The notes under the pieces: generated by a model
What the model was told of the DNA's origin: nothing
Databases searched by the model: none
Seen by the model: only the letters and a program-made list of their open reading frames with translations
Shown here: piece by piece, positions 32,994 to 41,414 of the stretch
Position numbering within the stretch: the first letter of the stretch is position 1
Layout of the letters: each line of letters opens with the position of its first letter
Position numbers and translations under genes: made by a program
Assembly: GCF_023277745.1 (NCBI RefSeq)
Contig: NZ_CP086322.1
Location: forward strand, 7,440,001 to 7,504,000
Length of the DNA: 64,000 bases
From: Streptomyces halobius
GTDB lineage: Bacteria; Actinomycetota; Actinomycetes; Streptomycetales; Streptomycetaceae
Direction: 5' to 3'

Positions 32994-34259
32994 TCAGTTC
33001 TCGGTGTCGTCCAGAGTGCGCAGGACGAGACCCGTGGCCGGCTTGGGGCCGAAGGAAGTGGACTTCCGTGGCATCGTCACGCCGTGCTCGGCGAGTTGAC
33101 GCACCGTTTCCTCGGAGGTGGCGCGCATCAGGACGGCCGTCCCGCCGTGCCGGCCGGCCTGCTCGACGGCGGCCTCGGTGTGATGCAGATAGCTGATGTG
33201 TGACGGGTCGTCAGGGATCCGCCAGACCTCGTCCAGCAGAACGGAGTGCAGCACGGTGGCGTCCAGCCGCCGCCAGGTCTCGGGCCGGTCGGTGCGGATC
33301 GTACGGTCGAGCAGCTCCGGATCGGGACGGTCCAGGAGATGGAAGGTGTCCGGGCCCTCGGCGAGGACGAAGGCGTTGCCGGGGGTCTCCTCCAAGGCGT
33401 CCAGGGCGGCGGACAGCTCGCCCGGGAGCGGCCGGACGCGGAACGCGCCGCCCAGGCCCGCCAGCGCCTTCACCAGCGGCAGATGCGGCAGCACACGGTG
33501 GATCGCGCGGACCTGGAGCGGGTAGCGGGCGGTGTCCACCAGCAGGACCAGGCCCGACGCCCAGGGCGACGCCGGAGTGGCGCCGGGCTGCTGCTCGTAC
33601 AGCCGCTGGTAGGTCGCCCAGCGGTGATGGCCGTCGGCGATCAGAGCCTGCCGGCAGGCGAGATCGTCGTCGATGGCCGCCAGATCGGCGGGGTCGGTGA
33701 CCGCCCACAGACGGTGCGCGAAGCCGTCCTCCGTGGTGGTGGCGAGCAGCGGGGCGCGGTGCACCACGCGCTCGATGACGGCGGTGGCGCCGGTCGCCGT
33801 GCCCTGGCCGTGGTAGGAGAGCAGCAGCGGCTCGAAATTGGCGGCCGCCGCGCGCATCAGGGCGGCCCGGTCCTCGACGACCTCGGCGATGACGTCCTCG
33901 TGCGGCAGCACCGGACCGTCCAGGCGCAGCGCGCCGATCAGCCCGCGCTGCAGCACTTCGCCGCCGCGCTGCTCGTAGACGTACAGCGCGGGCCGCTCGT
34001 CCTGTGTCAGAACGCCCTCGCGGCGCCAGTGGCGCAGGGTGTCGGCGGCCTGGCGGTGGCGGGTGGAGGGGTCGACGGCGTGCGGGAGGATCAGCCGGAC
34101 GATGTTGTACGGATCGGCGGTTTCCAGGTGGCGCACGCCTTCCGGCCGGACCACGACGTCGTACGGCGGGGAGGTGACAGCCGTGAGGCTGCTGACTCTG
34201 TCCGGGGCGTAGCGCAGTCCGCGGAACGGGAGGAGGCGGAGGCCGTCGGTACGGGTCAT
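32994..34259 (-). CDS. DUF1015 family protein
   Basis: A 421-residue soluble protein of the DUF1015 family, conserved in many bacteria but without an assigned reaction. Typical features are PFRGLRYAPDRVSSL at the start with TSPPYDVV, ALYVYEQ, the central IADGHHRWATYQRLYE motif, and MPRKSTSFGPKPATGLVLR at the C-terminus. The last motif is also the hallmark of this family. It lies between the des operon and a HAD phosphatase, transcribed toward desA. No iron-related role is evident. ATG start. Confidence 0.92.
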   Translation of the reverse strand: MTRTDGLRLLPFRGLRYAPDRVSSLTAVTSPPYDVVVRPEGVRHLETADPYNIVRLILPHAVDPSTRHRQAADTLRHWRREGVLTQDERPALYVYEQRGGEVLQRGLIGALRLDGPVLPHEDVIAEVVEDRAALMRAAAANFEPLLLSYHGQGTATGATAVIERVVHRAPLLATTTEDGFAHRLWAVTDPADLAAIDDDLACRQALIADGHHRWATYQRLYEQQPGATPASPWASGLVLLVDTARYPLQVRAIHRVLPHLPLVKALAGLGGAFRVRPLPGELSAALDALEETPGNAFVLAEGPDTFHLLDRPDPELLDRTIRTDRPETWRRLDATVLHSVLLDEVWRIPDDPSHISYLHHTEAAVEQAGRHGGTAVLMRATSEETVRQLAEHGVTMPRKSTSFGPKPATGLVLRTLDDTEN

Positions 34260-34436
34260 TGAAGAATGCTATGCCGCCTGACGGGTGAGGGATGATCGGG
34301 GGGACAGCCGGCAGGTGGCTGGAAATATCGGTAATGCGTGATGCGGAGAACGGCGAGCCGCGCGGCGCGGAGGGCGACGGACCGCGAGGCGGAGCGGACC
34401 CTTCGAACGGTGCGCGGCCATGAGGAGCGAGACGGC

Positions 34437-35486
34437 ATGAATGAGCAGATTCGCGGGCGGGCGGGAGGGAGCGGCCGGCGTCGGCCCGACGGGTGCCCGC
34501 GCCCGCTGAGCGAGGCGTACGACACGGCGCTGCTGGATCTGGACGGGGTCGTCTACGCCGGCGGACAGGCCGTCCCGCATGCGGTGGCGTCGCTGACCGC
34601 GGCGCGGGCCGGCGGGATGCGTCTCGCCTATGTGACGAACAACGCGTCCCGGACCCCGCGGGCGATCGCCGACCAGCTCTCCGGCTTCGGGCTGCCGACC
34701 GGTCCGGAGGATGTGATCACCTCGGCGCAGGCGGTGGCCCGGCTGATCGCCGAGCAGCTGCCGCCGGGCGCGCGGGTGCTGGTCATCGGCGGTGCGGGGC
34801 TGCGGGTGGCGGTGCGCGAGCGCGGCCTGGTGCCGGTGGCGTCCGCGGACGACGATCCGGCGGCCGTGGTGCAGGGCTATGACCCGGCGCTGGACTGGGA
34901 GCGGCTGGCGGAGGCCGGGTACGCGGTGCAGCGCGGGGTGCCGTGGTTCGCGTCCAACACCGATCTGACGATCCCCAAGGAGCGCGGTATCGCCCCGGGC
35001 AACGGCGCGCTGGTGGAGGTGGTCCGGATCGCCGCGGGCGGGACGCCGCAGGTGGCGGGCAAGCCGCAGCCGCCGATGCACCGGGAGACGGTGCTGCGTA
35101 CCGGGGCCGAGCGGCCGCTGGTGATCGGGGACCGGCTCGATACGGACATCGAGGGCGCGTACAACGGCGGGGTCGACTCGCTGCTGGTGCTCACCGGCGT
35201 GACGACGGCGGCCGAGCTGCTGACCGCGCCGCCGCAGCACCGGCCGACGTATGTGGACGCCGATCTGCGCGGGGTGCTGGCGCCGCAGCCGGAGGTGGTG
35301 CCGGCGGACGGTGGTTTCCGGTGCGGCGGCTGGCGGGCCGAGCTGTCCGGTGACGTGCTGGTTCTGGACGGTGACGGCATACCGCTGGACGGGCTGCGGG
35401 CGCTGTGCGCGGCGGCCTGGACGGCGGCGGGGGAGGGGCGCTGCGGGGCCGACGGGGGCAAGGCGCTGGGGCGGATCGGGATGTAG
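34437..35486 (+). CDS. HAD-IIA family phosphatase (NagD-like)
   Basis: A 349-residue HAD hydrolase with the IIA cap. The nucleophile motif is DLDGVVYAGGQ near residue 30, followed by VTNNASRTPRAIADQL, and the acidic motif GDRLDTDIEGAYNGGVDSLL near 230. Members dephosphorylate sugar or nucleotide phosphates; the substrate here is unknown. The C-terminal 90 residues are extra compared with E. coli NagD. I chose the ATG at 34437, preceded by GAGGAG 9 bases upstream; upstream ATGs are in Arg-rich, non-conserved sequence. In actinobacteria such a gene commonly lies a few genes before tlyA. Confidence 0.88.
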   Translation: MNEQIRGRAGGSGRRRPDGCPRPLSEAYDTALLDLDGVVYAGGQAVPHAVASLTAARAGGMRLAYVTNNASRTPRAIADQLSGFGLPTGPEDVITSAQAVARLIAEQLPPGARVLVIGGAGLRVAVRERGLVPVASADDDPAAVVQGYDPALDWERLAEAGYAVQRGVPWFASNTDLTIPKERGIAPGNGALVEVVRIAAGGTPQVAGKPQPPMHRETVLRTGAERPLVIGDRLDTDIEGAYNGGVDSLLVLTGVTTAAELLTAPPQHRPTYVDADLRGVLAPQPEVVPADGGFRCGGWRAELSGDVLVLDGDGIPLDGLRALCAAAWTAAGEGRCGADGGKALGRIGM

Positions 35487-35491
35487 GAGGC

Positions 35492-35533
35492 CGCCGGGCG
35501 CACGGTGCGCAGCGCCGCACCGTGCGCCCGGCG
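35492..35533. terminator. bidirectional terminator
   Basis: A perfect 18-bp inverted repeat (35492-35509 with 35516-35533, loop CAGCGC) lies between the convergent HAD and siderophore-interacting protein genes. Confidence 0.9.
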
Positions 35534-35542
35534 GGCGGCGTA

Positions 35543-36520
35543 TCAGTCCTCGTCGCCGGCCGCCGCACCCGCCGTCAGCTCCGCGAGCAGCTCCTCCTCG
35601 GAGGCGCCACGGCGCCAGTAACCGGTGAACTTGACGGCCCTGCGTTCGATTCCGCGCTCGCCGACGAGATGCCTGCGGACCGCCTTGACGGTGCCGGCCT
35701 CGCCGGCGATCCAGGCGTACGGGGTGCCGTCGGGCAGCTGGGCGGCGCGCAGCGCGTCCACCACCGGCTCGCGGGGCGCGGCGGCCGTCCCGTGGCCGTG
35801 GCCGTCCCGGACGATCCAGGTGATGTCGGCGTCGGCGAAGGTCGGCAGGGCCTGCCGGTCGTCCTCGTGCGCGACCTCGATCCAGACCTTGGCCCGGGTG
35901 CCCGGGGACAGCCAGGACAGGATGCCGCCGATGGCGGGCAGCGCCGTCTCGTCGCCGGTGAGCAGGATCCAGTCGGTGCCGGACGGCGGCCGGAAGTCGA
36001 CGCCGCCGTTGTCCTCGACGGCCGGGGCGAGGACGGTCAGCGGGTCACCGGGCCGGGCCTGCGCGGCCCAGCGGGAGGCGGGGCCGCCCGCCCCGGTGGG
36101 GGCACCTCCCTGCGCATGGGGGTCCCCCCGCTCGAACGACGTGGAGAGTGGGGGAGAAGTCGGGAGCTTGGGGGAGGCCGACGGCTCCGCCCCGTGGAGC
36201 GCGAAGTCGACATCGAACTCAGCCGGGTCATGGCGCTGTTCGCGGATCGTGTACGAGCGCATCAGCGGACGCTCGGCCGGATCCTGCGCGCGCCACGCGG
36301 CGTACCAGGCCTCGCTCGTGTCGCCGAAGACCGGCCGGTCCTGGTGGGGTTGCGGGAAGAACAGTTTGAAGCGCTGGTCACGGCCGCCGGACGCCAGCTC
36401 GGCCAGGCGGTCGCCGCCGAAGGTGACCCGGATCATGGAGGTGCTGAGCCGTCGGGTGCGCACGACGTGCACATCGAAGAACCGGAACGGCGCGGTGACG
36501 GGTGCGGCGGTCGTGGTCAT
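35543..36520 (-). CDS. siderophore-interacting protein (ferric-siderophore reductase) with in-frame insert
   Basis: A 325-residue FAD-dependent SIP-family reductase (ViuB/YqjH type) that releases iron from imported ferric siderophores. It shows the FAD-binding PLMRSYTIREQR tract, LLTGDETALPAIGGIL in the NAD(P)H domain and a C-terminal GEAGTVKAVRRHLVGERG. Residues about 113-141 are a low-complexity insert (PKLPTSPPLSTSFERGDPHA onward) that separates DVDFALHG from the expected ASRWAAQARPGDPL continuation. It is encoded by repeat copy B. Such a position in a loop before the FAD-binding strand is probably tolerated. Confidence 0.93.
   Translation of the reverse strand: MTTTAAPVTAPFRFFDVHVVRTRRLSTSMIRVTFGGDRLAELASGGRDQRFKLFFPQPHQDRPVFGDTSEAWYAAWRAQDPAERPLMRSYTIREQRHDPAEFDVDFALHGAEPSASPKLPTSPPLSTSFERGDPHAQGGAPTGAGGPASRWAAQARPGDPLTVLAPAVEDNGGVDFRPPSGTDWILLTGDETALPAIGGILSWLSPGTRAKVWIEVAHEDDRQALPTFADADITWIVRDGHGHGTAAAPREPVVDALRAAQLPDGTPYAWIAGEAGTVKAVRRHLVGERGIERRAVKFTGYWRRGASEEELLAELTAGAAAGDED
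36105..36180 (+). repeat. interspersed repeat copy B, in frame inside the SIP gene
   Basis: The 41-base core at 36114-36154 matches copy C (53481-53521, opposite strand) at 35 of 41 positions without gaps. The 17 bases at 36105-36121 match copy A exactly. It ends in a GC-rich TGGGGGAGGCC. Confidence 0.75.
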
Positions 36521-36572
36521 GTGGGGGAACCTCCGTGAAGGGGCGGCTGTTCGGTGACGGGTGTCCGGCGCG

Positions 36573-36612
36573 GCCGGGCCCGTCCGGTCGGTCAGGACCG
36601 GACGGGCCCGGC
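36573..36612 (-). terminator. terminator downstream of the siderophore-binding lipoprotein gene
   Basis: A perfect 17-bp stem (36573-36589 with 36596-36612, loop GGTCAG) begins 2 bases past the stop codon. It separates this gene from the SIP gene on the same strand. Confidence 0.85.
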
Positions 36613-36613
36613 G

Positions 36614-37642
36614 TCAGTTGACCTTCTTGGCGCTCTCGATCGCCTTGGCCAGCGCCTCGACGAGCGGTGCCGCGCCCGCGTACGAGAAGCGCGGCTCGCT
36701 CGACCAGGGGGTGACCTGACCGGCCTTGACGGCGGGCAGCTTGGCCCAGGAGGGCTTGGCGGCCAGGTCCTTGGGCTGCAGGGTGGCGGTGCGGTTGTCG
36801 AGCAGCAGCACGTCGGCCTGGTACTTGTCGGCGTTCTCCCAGCTCAGGCTCTCGAAGTAGCCGGCCTTGTCCAGGTGGTCGGGGACGATCAGGTCGACGC
36901 CGAGGGACTTGTAGTACATGAGGTCGGCGTTGATGCCGGGGTTGGAGGCGTAGAAGAGGTCGGGGCTGCCGGAGCAGGCGAGCACCTTGACCGGGTGGGT
37001 CTTGGCGGCCTGGCGCAGCCTCGCGGACGCCTTCTCGAAGCGGGTCTTGGCGTCGGTGACCCGCTTGGCCTTCAGGTCGGCGCCGAGCGACGCGGCCAGC
37101 TCGGCGTACCGCTCGATGATCTTGATGAGCGACACCCGGGAGGACGTGATGGCGACGCTCTTGGCGAGCTTTGCGATCTCGTCCTTGCTGTCGTCCGGGA
37201 CGAACCACAGCGCGCCCGGCTCGTACATGTTCGTGATCAGCAGATCGGGGGTCAGGCCCGCGTACTTCTCGATGTTGAACTGGTTGTAGGCGTTGCCGAT
37301 GATGGTGACCTTGTCGACGTCGAGATCGCCCGCCTGCGGGTCGGCCTTGCCGTTCTTGAGCTTGGTCGGGCCGAAGACGCCGACGATCCGGTCGTCGACG
37401 CCGAAGTCGTGCAGCGCGGCCGCGGTGCCGGTGAAGGCGACGATCCGCTGGGGCGTGTGGTCGAGGGAGACCTTCTGCTTGCGGTCGTCGGTGAAGGACC
37501 ACGGGCCGCTCCCGGCGCCGCTCTTGGCACTCCCTGAGCCCTTGTCACTGCCGCACGCGGCGAGCAGGGCGCCGATGCCGACCGCGCCGCCCGCGGCAAG
37601 GACGCCGCGTCGGGAAAGAGTTACGCTACGGGAGGTGCTCAT
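36614..37642 (-). CDS. ferric-siderophore ABC transporter substrate-binding lipoprotein
   Basis: A 342-residue FhuD/FepB-class binding protein. The N-terminus has a twin-Arg-like SRRGVLAAGG followed by the lipobox ALLAAC (Cys near residue 28), so it is exported, lipidated and anchored outside the membrane. The mature part has QRIVAFTGTAAALHDFGVDD, the usual ligand-binding start of the periplasmic fold, a long backbone helix, and the C-terminal lobe. It is divergent from two FecCD permeases and a FecE ATPase with a shared iron box between them, so together they form one uptake system. I chose the ATG at 37642; the frame extends to 37900 without export features. Confidence 0.92.
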   Translation of the reverse strand: MSTSRSVTLSRRGVLAAGGAVGIGALLAACGSDKGSGSAKSGAGSGPWSFTDDRKQKVSLDHTPQRIVAFTGTAAALHDFGVDDRIVGVFGPTKLKNGKADPQAGDLDVDKVTIIGNAYNQFNIEKYAGLTPDLLITNMYEPGALWFVPDDSKDEIAKLAKSVAITSSRVSLIKIIERYAELAASLGADLKAKRVTDAKTRFEKASARLRQAAKTHPVKVLACSGSPDLFYASNPGINADLMYYKSLGVDLIVPDHLDKAGYFESLSWENADKYQADVLLLDNRTATLQPKDLAAKPSWAKLPAVKAGQVTPWSSEPRFSYAGAAPLVEALAKAIESAKKVN

Positions 37643-37727
37643 GGTGGGTGCGCTTCTCTCTGGGGAGGGCTGAAGCGGGGGCGCGACGGCAGGCCCGTCG
37701 ACGGAAGGGCCCCGCGCGTCGGTCACA

Positions 37728-37746
37728 TGAGGGTAGGCTAACCTAA
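37728..37746. promoter_or_regulatory. iron box between divergent uptake genes
   Basis: TGAGGGTAGGCTAACCTAA matches the near-palindromic DmdR/IdeR operator. It lies 86 bases upstream of the lipoprotein gene and only 5 bases before the GTG of the first permease, so one site can control both directions. Confidence 0.9.
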
Positions 37747-37751
37747 CTTCC

Positions 37752-38804
37752 GTGTTGGTCGACAGTCCCCCCGAAGCACCGAAGGCCCCGGCCGCCTCCG
37801 TGGCGCCACGGAGGCGGCAGGTCACGCGCTCCGCGGGGCTGCTCGCCGCTGTGGCCGTACTGGCCGTCGTCACCGTCCTCGGCATCGCCGTCGGCGCCAA
37901 ACAGGTACCCCTGGACCAGGTTTGGCACGGGATGTTCCACTACTCCGGCTCCGACACGGATGTGGTCATCCGCGATGTGCGCCTGCCGCGCACCCTGATC
38001 GGCCTGATCGTCGGCGCCGCCCTCGGACTGGCCGGCACGGTCATGCAGGCACTGACCCGAAATCCCCTCGCCGACCCGGGAGTTCTCGGCATCAACGCCG
38101 GCGCCTCGGCCGCGGTCGTCTCCGCCATCAGCTTCCTCGGCATCACCTCGCTGACCGGCTATGTGTGGTTCGCGTTCGCCGGCGCCGCGGTGGTCAACGT
38201 CGCCGTCTACGTCCTCGGCGGCACCCGCAACGCCACACCCGTACGGCTCGCACTGGCCGGCACCGCGCTGACCGCCGTCCTCGTCGGCTACATCAACGCG
38301 GTCAACCTGATGGACACCGCCGCGCTGGACAAGATGCGGTTCTGGACGGTCGGTTCGCTGGCCACCGCCACCATGCCGACGGTCACTCAGATCGCACCGT
38401 TCCTGGCGGCCGGCGGCGTCCTCGCGCTGCTGATCGCCCGCCCGCTGAACGCCATCGCGCTCGGCGACGACCAGGCGCGGGCCCTGGGCGCCCGGCTGAC
38501 CAGCACCCGGGTGCTGGCGATGGTCGCCGTCACCCTGCTCTGCGGCGGGGCGACCGCCGCCTGCGGCCCGATCGTGTACGTCGGCCTGATGGTGCCGCAT
38601 GCCGTACGGGCCCTCACCGGACCCGACTTGCGCTGGATCCTGCCGTACTCCGCGGTGCTCTCGCCGGTCCTGCTGCTCGGCGCGGACATCCTCGGCCGGA
38701 TCGTGGCCCGGCCCGGCGAGCTCCAGGTCGGCATCGTCACGGCCGTCGTCGGCGGTCCGGTCTTCATCTATCTCGTACGGCGTCGGAGGATGGCCCAGCT
38801 GTGA
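37752..38804 (+). CDS. FecCD-family siderophore ABC permease, first subunit
   Basis: A 350-residue integral membrane permease with about nine or ten helices, one half of a BtuC/FecCD-type importer. Signature stretches are RLPRTLIGLIVGAALGLAG, NPLADPGVLGINAGASAAVV and ACGPIVYVGLMVPHAVRAL (the ATPase-contacting loop and following helix). The GTG at 37752 lies only 5 bases past the iron box, so either the mRNA is leaderless or translation starts further in, for example at the GTG near 37800. It overlaps the next permease by 4 bases. Confidence 0.93.
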   Translation: MLVDSPPEAPKAPAASVAPRRRQVTRSAGLLAAVAVLAVVTVLGIAVGAKQVPLDQVWHGMFHYSGSDTDVVIRDVRLPRTLIGLIVGAALGLAGTVMQALTRNPLADPGVLGINAGASAAVVSAISFLGITSLTGYVWFAFAGAAVVNVAVYVLGGTRNATPVRLALAGTALTAVLVGYINAVNLMDTAALDKMRFWTVGSLATATMPTVTQIAPFLAAGGVLALLIARPLNAIALGDDQARALGARLTSTRVLAMVAVTLLCGGATAACGPIVYVGLMVPHAVRALTGPDLRWILPYSAVLSPVLLLGADILGRIVARPGELQVGIVTAVVGGPVFIYLVRRRRMAQL

Positions 38805-39940
38805 CATCGACCGTGAAGCCCGGGGAGGGCACCAAGGGGCGCGTTGAGGAGGGCGCCAACGAGCGCGCCAGGGGGGCGACGACGGCGCGGCGGGTGACGG
38901 GGTCCCGGCGGGTGACGGCGGTACGTACCGCCGGCGGGCTCTCGCTGCGGCTGGACGTCCGCGCCGTCCTCGTCGGACTCCTGCTGTTGGCCCTCGCACT
39001 GGCCGCGGGCATCGCACTGATCGGCTCCGGCGACTACCCGATGACGCCGGGCGAGGTGCTCGCCGCGCTGACCGGCGGCGGAAACCCCGGCCAGGAGTTC
39101 ATCGTGCACGACCTGCGGCTGCCGCGGGTCCTGGTGGGACTGCTGGTCGGCGCCGCCTTCGGGATCTCCGGAGCCGTCTTCCAGACCGTCTCGCGCAATC
39201 CGCTGGGCAGCCCCGACGTCCTCGGCTTCGCCCAGGGCTCCTCGGTCGGCGCGCTGGTCGTCATCGTCTACCTCCACGGCGAGCCCTTCGCGGTCGCCGC
39301 CGGTGCGGTCGTCGGCGGGGTCGCCACCGGCGTGGCCATCTTCCTGCTCGCCTGGAAACGCGGCATCCAGGGCTACCGCTTCGTGCTCGTCGGCATCGGC
39401 GCCAACGCGATGCTCTACGCCCTCGTGCTCTACCTCCTCACCAAGGCGAACATCGTCGAGGCGACCCGGGCCACCACCTGGATGACCGGCACGCTCAACG
39501 GCCGCGACTGGGACCAGGTCGGGCCACTGACCGCCGTCTGCGCGGTACTCATCCCGCTGTTGCTGCTGTACGGCCGTCCGCTGCGCATGCTGGAGATGGG
39601 CGACGATGCCGCGTTCGCGCTGGGGGTAAGGGTCGACCGGCTCCGCGTCATCGTGCTGCTGGCGGCCGTTCTGCTCGTCGCCTCCGGCACCGCCGCGGCC
39701 GGCCCGATCTCCTTCGTCGCGCTCACCGCACCGCAACTGGCCCGTCGCCTCACCCGCTCGCCCGGCCCCAATCTGCTGCCGTCCGCGCTCATGGGCGCCG
39801 TCCTCCTGGTCGCCGCGGACTTCGCCTCGCAGCGTCTCTTCGGCGCCGACCAGCTCCCGGTGGGCGTGCTGACCGGTGTCCTTGGTGGTGGGTATCTGCT
39901 GTGGCTGCTGGCCGTGGAGCGCAAGGCGGGACGGATATGA
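38801..39940 (+). CDS. FecCD-family siderophore ABC permease, second subunit
   Basis: A 379-residue partner permease. A charged N-terminal extension of about 45 residues precedes the membrane domain. Conserved stretches are LRLPRVLVGLLVGAAFGISG, NPLGSPDVLGFAQGSSVGAL and AAGPISFVALTAPQLARRL. The GTG start at 38801 overlaps the previous stop (GTGA), indicating coupled translation and a heterodimeric permease. Iron-siderophore import is inferred from the iron box and neighbours. Confidence 0.93.
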   Translation: MTSTVKPGEGTKGRVEEGANERARGATTARRVTGSRRVTAVRTAGGLSLRLDVRAVLVGLLLLALALAAGIALIGSGDYPMTPGEVLAALTGGGNPGQEFIVHDLRLPRVLVGLLVGAAFGISGAVFQTVSRNPLGSPDVLGFAQGSSVGALVVIVYLHGEPFAVAAGAVVGGVATGVAIFLLAWKRGIQGYRFVLVGIGANAMLYALVLYLLTKANIVEATRATTWMTGTLNGRDWDQVGPLTAVCAVLIPLLLLYGRPLRMLEMGDDAAFALGVRVDRLRVIVLLAAVLLVASGTAAAGPISFVALTAPQLARRLTRSPGPNLLPSALMGAVLLVAADFASQRLFGADQLPVGVLTGVLGGGYLLWLLAVERKAGRI

Positions 39941-40089
39941 GAGGCGGTCGGACGGACGGGTGGACGGGCATGAGCGGCGGGCGGACAGGAGCGGACGGGC
40001 ATGAGCTACGGCGCGCCGCCGCCGGACGAGGTCCCGCCCTGGCCACGCGGGACGACAGCAGCGATACGACAACCCCCGGGAGCCCTGAA

Positions 40090-41010
40090 GTGAGCCGTCT
40101 CACGGCCGAGAACGTCACCCTCGCCTACGACCAGCGGGTCATCGCCGAGAACCTCTCCGTCGCCATCCCCGACCACTCCTTCACGGTCATCGTCGGACCC
40201 AACGCCTGCGGCAAGTCCACGCTGCTCCGCGCCCTTTCGCGGATGCTCAAGCCGAGCGCGGGATCGGTGCTGCTGGACGGTTCGGCGATCTCCTCCCTCC
40301 CGGCCAAGAAGGTCGCCAGGACGCTCGGGCTGCTGCCCCAGTCCTCGACCGCGCCGGACGGGATCACCGTGGCGGACCTCGTGGCGCGCGGCCGCTACCC
40401 GCACCAGGGCCTGCTGCGCCAGTGGTCGTCCGACGACGAGCGGATCGTCCAGGAGTCGATGGCGGCGACCGGCGTCGACGAGCTGGCCGAGCGCTATGTC
40501 GACGAGCTCTCGGGCGGGCAGCGCCAGCGCGTGTGGATCGCGATGGCGCTCGCCCAGCAGACGCCGCTGCTGCTCCTGGACGAACCGACGACATACCTGG
40601 ACATCCAGCACCAGATCGAGGTCCTGGACCTGTGCGCGGAGCTGCACGAGCAGCAGGGGCGGACCCTTGTCGCGGTGCTGCACGACCTCAACCACGCCGC
40701 CCGGTACGCCACCCACCTCATCGCCATGAGGGACGGCGCGATCCTCGCCCAGGGCGCGCCGGCGGACATCGTCACCGCGGAGCTGGTGGAGCGTGTCTTC
40801 GGGCTCGGCTGCCAGGTCATCGACGATCCGGAGACCGGCACCCCGCTGGTCGTCCCGGCGGCGCGCAAGACCCGTAGGGGCGGGGGCGGCGCGGTGACGG
40901 CGGAGGGTACCGAGGGCGCGGAGGGTACGGAGAGCGCGGAGGGCGGTGCGGTCGGCGGCTCCGGGCGGGCCGCGGCCGTGACTACGGCGGCGACTACAGC
41001 AGCGTCCTGA
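40090..41010 (+). CDS. FecE-type siderophore ABC transporter ATPase
   Basis: A 306-residue ATPase that powers the two upstream permeases. Walker A is GPNACGKST, the signature is ELSGGQRQRVWIAMAL, Walker B is LLLLDEPTTYLDI and the switch is LHDLNHAARY. The final 45 residues are a low-complexity Ala/Gly/Thr tail. I chose the GTG at 40090 (VSRLTAENVTLAYD) because GGGAG lies 7 bases upstream and family similarity starts here. An ATG at 39937 that overlaps the permease stop would add 51 low-complexity residues and is the alternative. Its 3' end overlaps the convergent SCP2 gene by 17 bases. Confidence 0.92.
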   Translation: MSRLTAENVTLAYDQRVIAENLSVAIPDHSFTVIVGPNACGKSTLLRALSRMLKPSAGSVLLDGSAISSLPAKKVARTLGLLPQSSTAPDGITVADLVARGRYPHQGLLRQWSSDDERIVQESMAATGVDELAERYVDELSGGQRQRVWIAMALAQQTPLLLLDEPTTYLDIQHQIEVLDLCAELHEQQGRTLVAVLHDLNHAARYATHLIAMRDGAILAQGAPADIVTAELVERVFGLGCQVIDDPETGTPLVVPAARKTRRGGGGAVTAEGTEGAEGTESAEGGAVGGSGRAAAVTTAATTAAS

Positions 41011-41341
41011 GGCGCAGCAGGTCGCGCAGGCCCGCTTCCAGCTTGACGCGACCGCTGCCCCACGCCTTCGCGAAGTTGAGCCGGCCGTCGACCAGCGCGA
41101 CCAGATCGTCCCCGGCCATGGTGAGCCGGATCTCGGCCTTGTGCGGCGGGCGGCCGGGGACGCTGGTCACATCCCGGATGGTGCCGTCGGCGAGGCGCCC
41201 CAGGAACGTGATGTCCAGGTCCGTGATGCGGCAGCTGAGCGAGCGGTCGAGCGCGGCGGCGCTGCGTACCTCGCCGTCCGCCGTGGACATGTTCTGGGCC
41301 AGCCGGTCGAGCGCGGCGCGGCACTGGTCGATCGTTGCCAT
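40994..41341 (-). CDS. SCP2 sterol-binding-domain-like small protein
   Basis: A 115-residue protein that looks like a small actinobacterial SCP2-fold protein: ITDLDITFLGRLADGTIRDV ... EIRLTMAGDDLVALVDGRLN followed by FAKAWGSGRVKLEAGLRDLL, the usual end of this lipid-binding fold. Members bind hydrophobic ligands; no ligand is known here. It is transcribed against the siderophore ATPase gene and overlaps its 3' end by 17 bases. ATG start. Confidence 0.85.
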   Translation of the reverse strand: MATIDQCRAALDRLAQNMSTADGEVRSAAALDRSLSCRITDLDITFLGRLADGTIRDVTSVPGRPPHKAEIRLTMAGDDLVALVDGRLNFAKAWGSGRVKLEAGLRDLLRLRTLL

Positions 41342-41414
41342 CGCGGACGACGATACGCCAGGTCGCGGGCGGCTCGTTCGGCGTCGACACCCTCCGCCGA
41401 GGTAGCGTCAAGGC

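Noticed and set aside
39937..40089. ATG at 39937 as the start of the siderophore ATPase
   Set aside because: It overlaps the permease stop attractively, but the 51 added residues are low-complexity and the GTG at 40090 has a proper ribosome-binding site where family similarity begins; kept as an alternative.
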